A stretch of 5,089 bases of DNA from Defluviicoccus vanus (GTDB lineage Bacteria > Pseudomonadota > Alphaproteobacteria > Rhodospirillales > Defluviicoccaceae): positions 2,693,558-2,698,646 of the forward strand of contig NZ_CP053923.1 in NCBI RefSeq assembly GCF_014672695.1, given 5' to 3'. Position numbers and translations under genes: made by a program. The notes below the pieces were generated by a model. It saw nothing but the letters and a program-made list of their open reading frames with translations. It ran no database searches and was not told the DNA's origin. Every line of letters begins with the position of its first letter. The stretch's first letter is position 1. Below are positions 4,517 to 5,089 of this stretch, piece after piece.

Positions 4517-5089
4517 ATGCAGAATCCTCTTCGAACTCAGCGTGGCCGCGCCGCGAGGCTGTTGGTGATGGCAAGCCTGTGCATCGCCGTCGCAGCGTGC
4601 GAAACGCCAGGCGACGTTAGCGCACCGTCGACCGAACCGGAGACGACCGGTGTAGCGGCGCCGCCGCACTTCCCCTTGCCCGTTCCCCGTCCCCCTCGCC
4701 CTGTGATCACGGCGCGGCCAGCCACGGAGTCGCAGCCAGCCGTCCCCGATTTGCGCAACAAGCCGCGACCGGCGACGCATGTGGTCAAGAGCGGCGAGGA
4801 CATCTATCTGATCGCGACCATGTACGGGATCGATGCCTACACGCTGGCAACGAGCAATGGACTTGCCCCGCCTTTTACCGTGGTTCCAGGCCAACAGCTG
4901 ACGCTTCCTCCGTCCGAAGCCCAGATCGCCGCTGCCGCAAGCGCTGCGGAGGGTTCCGCCACCAGCGCCAGCGAGCTGGGCGCCGGCGGTGAGCAACGAA
5001 GGCGCCTGCCGCATCATCAGCACCCGGGGGTGACGGCAGCTCGGAAACGGCTGCCGTGGTACCCCCGCCGCGCCCGCCGGTCGCCCCCA
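4517..5089 (+). CDS. LysM-domain lipoprotein, likely N-terminal half of an NlpD/M23-type protein; 3' end outside window, apparent frameshift
   Basis: The protein opens with a basic n-region and hydrophobic core ending in a lipobox, 'AVAAC', with the lipidated Cys at residue 28. A Pro/Thr-rich linker follows (~30-85), then one LysM peptidoglycan-binding domain (88-131: 'HVVKSGEDIYLIATMYGI...NGL...PGQQLTLP'). Lipoproteins of this layout usually continue into an M23 (LytM) domain and, as NlpD/DipM types, activate septal amidases at the cell envelope; here that domain would lie beyond the window. After about residue 158 the frame turns Arg/His-rich and uncharacteristic. The frame one base back, from 4993 onward, gives an Ala/Ser/Gly stretch then 'VVPPPRPPVAP', a natural linker, so a 1-base deletion near 4991 is likely (real lesion or sequencing error). 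Both frames are open to the edge. The ATG at 4517 is chosen for its complete signal sequence; Met18 would leave too short an n-region. LysM and lipobox are firm; M23 is inferred. Confidence 0.8.
   Translation, partial: MQNPLRTQRGRAARLLVMASLCIAVAACETPGDVSAPSTEPETTGVAAPPHFPLPVPRPPRPVITARPATESQPAVPDLRNKPRPATHVVKSGEDIYLIATMYGIDAYTLATSNGLAPPFTVVPGQQLTLPPSEAQIAAAASAAEGSATSASELGAGGEQRRRLPHHQHPGVTAARKRLPWYPRRARRSPP

Noticed and set aside
4508..5023. A 171-codon minus-strand open frame
   Set aside because: It is antisense to the LysM lipoprotein and is Arg/Gly-rich shadow sequence.

Overview
The window reads as a GC-rich proteobacterial chromosome segment. The best guess is Alphaproteobacteria, Rhodospirillales-like. 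This rests on family resemblance by eye: a CybB-type cytochrome b561 beside a class II cytochrome c, a LOG-family protein followed by a CNNM/HlyC-type gene start, and a LysM lipoprotein whose LysM ends in an 'APPF...PGQQLTLP' block typical of alphaproteobacterial LysM-M23 proteins. No rRNA, tRNA or CRISPR array is visible, so the placement is tentative.

Left part (1-1559) is ordinary core-like DNA. The 3' end of a cytochrome b561 gene (+) converges on a periplasmic class II cytochrome c (-), with a strong GC hairpin between them. The class II cytochrome has a Met at the heme-facing distal position, so it looks more like an electron-carrying c556 than a gas-binding c'. It is divergent from a LOG-type nucleotide phosphoribohydrolase (972-1559, +); their shared upstream region holds a perfect 8-bp inverted repeat.

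Middle part (1560-4479) looks rearranged. The first ~45-58 codons of a CNNM/HlyC-type membrane protein stop exactly where a 74-bp segment bounded by perfect 10-bp inverted repeats begins; the rest of that gene is absent. Beyond this scar lies a large minus-strand gene (2002-3846) for a secreted galactose-oxidase/glyoxal-oxidase-like copper radical oxidase that retains every metal and cofactor residue. Its frame encodes two consecutive signal peptides, as if a small secreted-protein gene had fused in frame upstream of the oxidase. Upstream of it is about 670 bp of AT-rich DNA (19 of 60 bases G+C at 3901-3960, against 38 of 60 at 1261-1320 in the LOG gene) with no convincing gene. Truncation scar, oxidase and AT-rich flank together suggest a locus shaped by acquisition and deletion; this is inference.

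Right part (4480-5089) starts a lipoprotein with lipobox and LysM domain, probably the N-terminal half of an NlpD/M23-type cell-division peptidase activator. A good sigma70-like promoter sits so close to its ATG that the mRNA may be leaderless. Its frame appears to shift by one base near 4991; the plausible Pro/Ala-rich continuation is in another frame.

The window holds no obvious new defence or mobile system. The points most worth a second look are the double-signal-peptide oxidase, the IR-bounded truncation scar, the likely leaderless promoter and the LysM frameshift.
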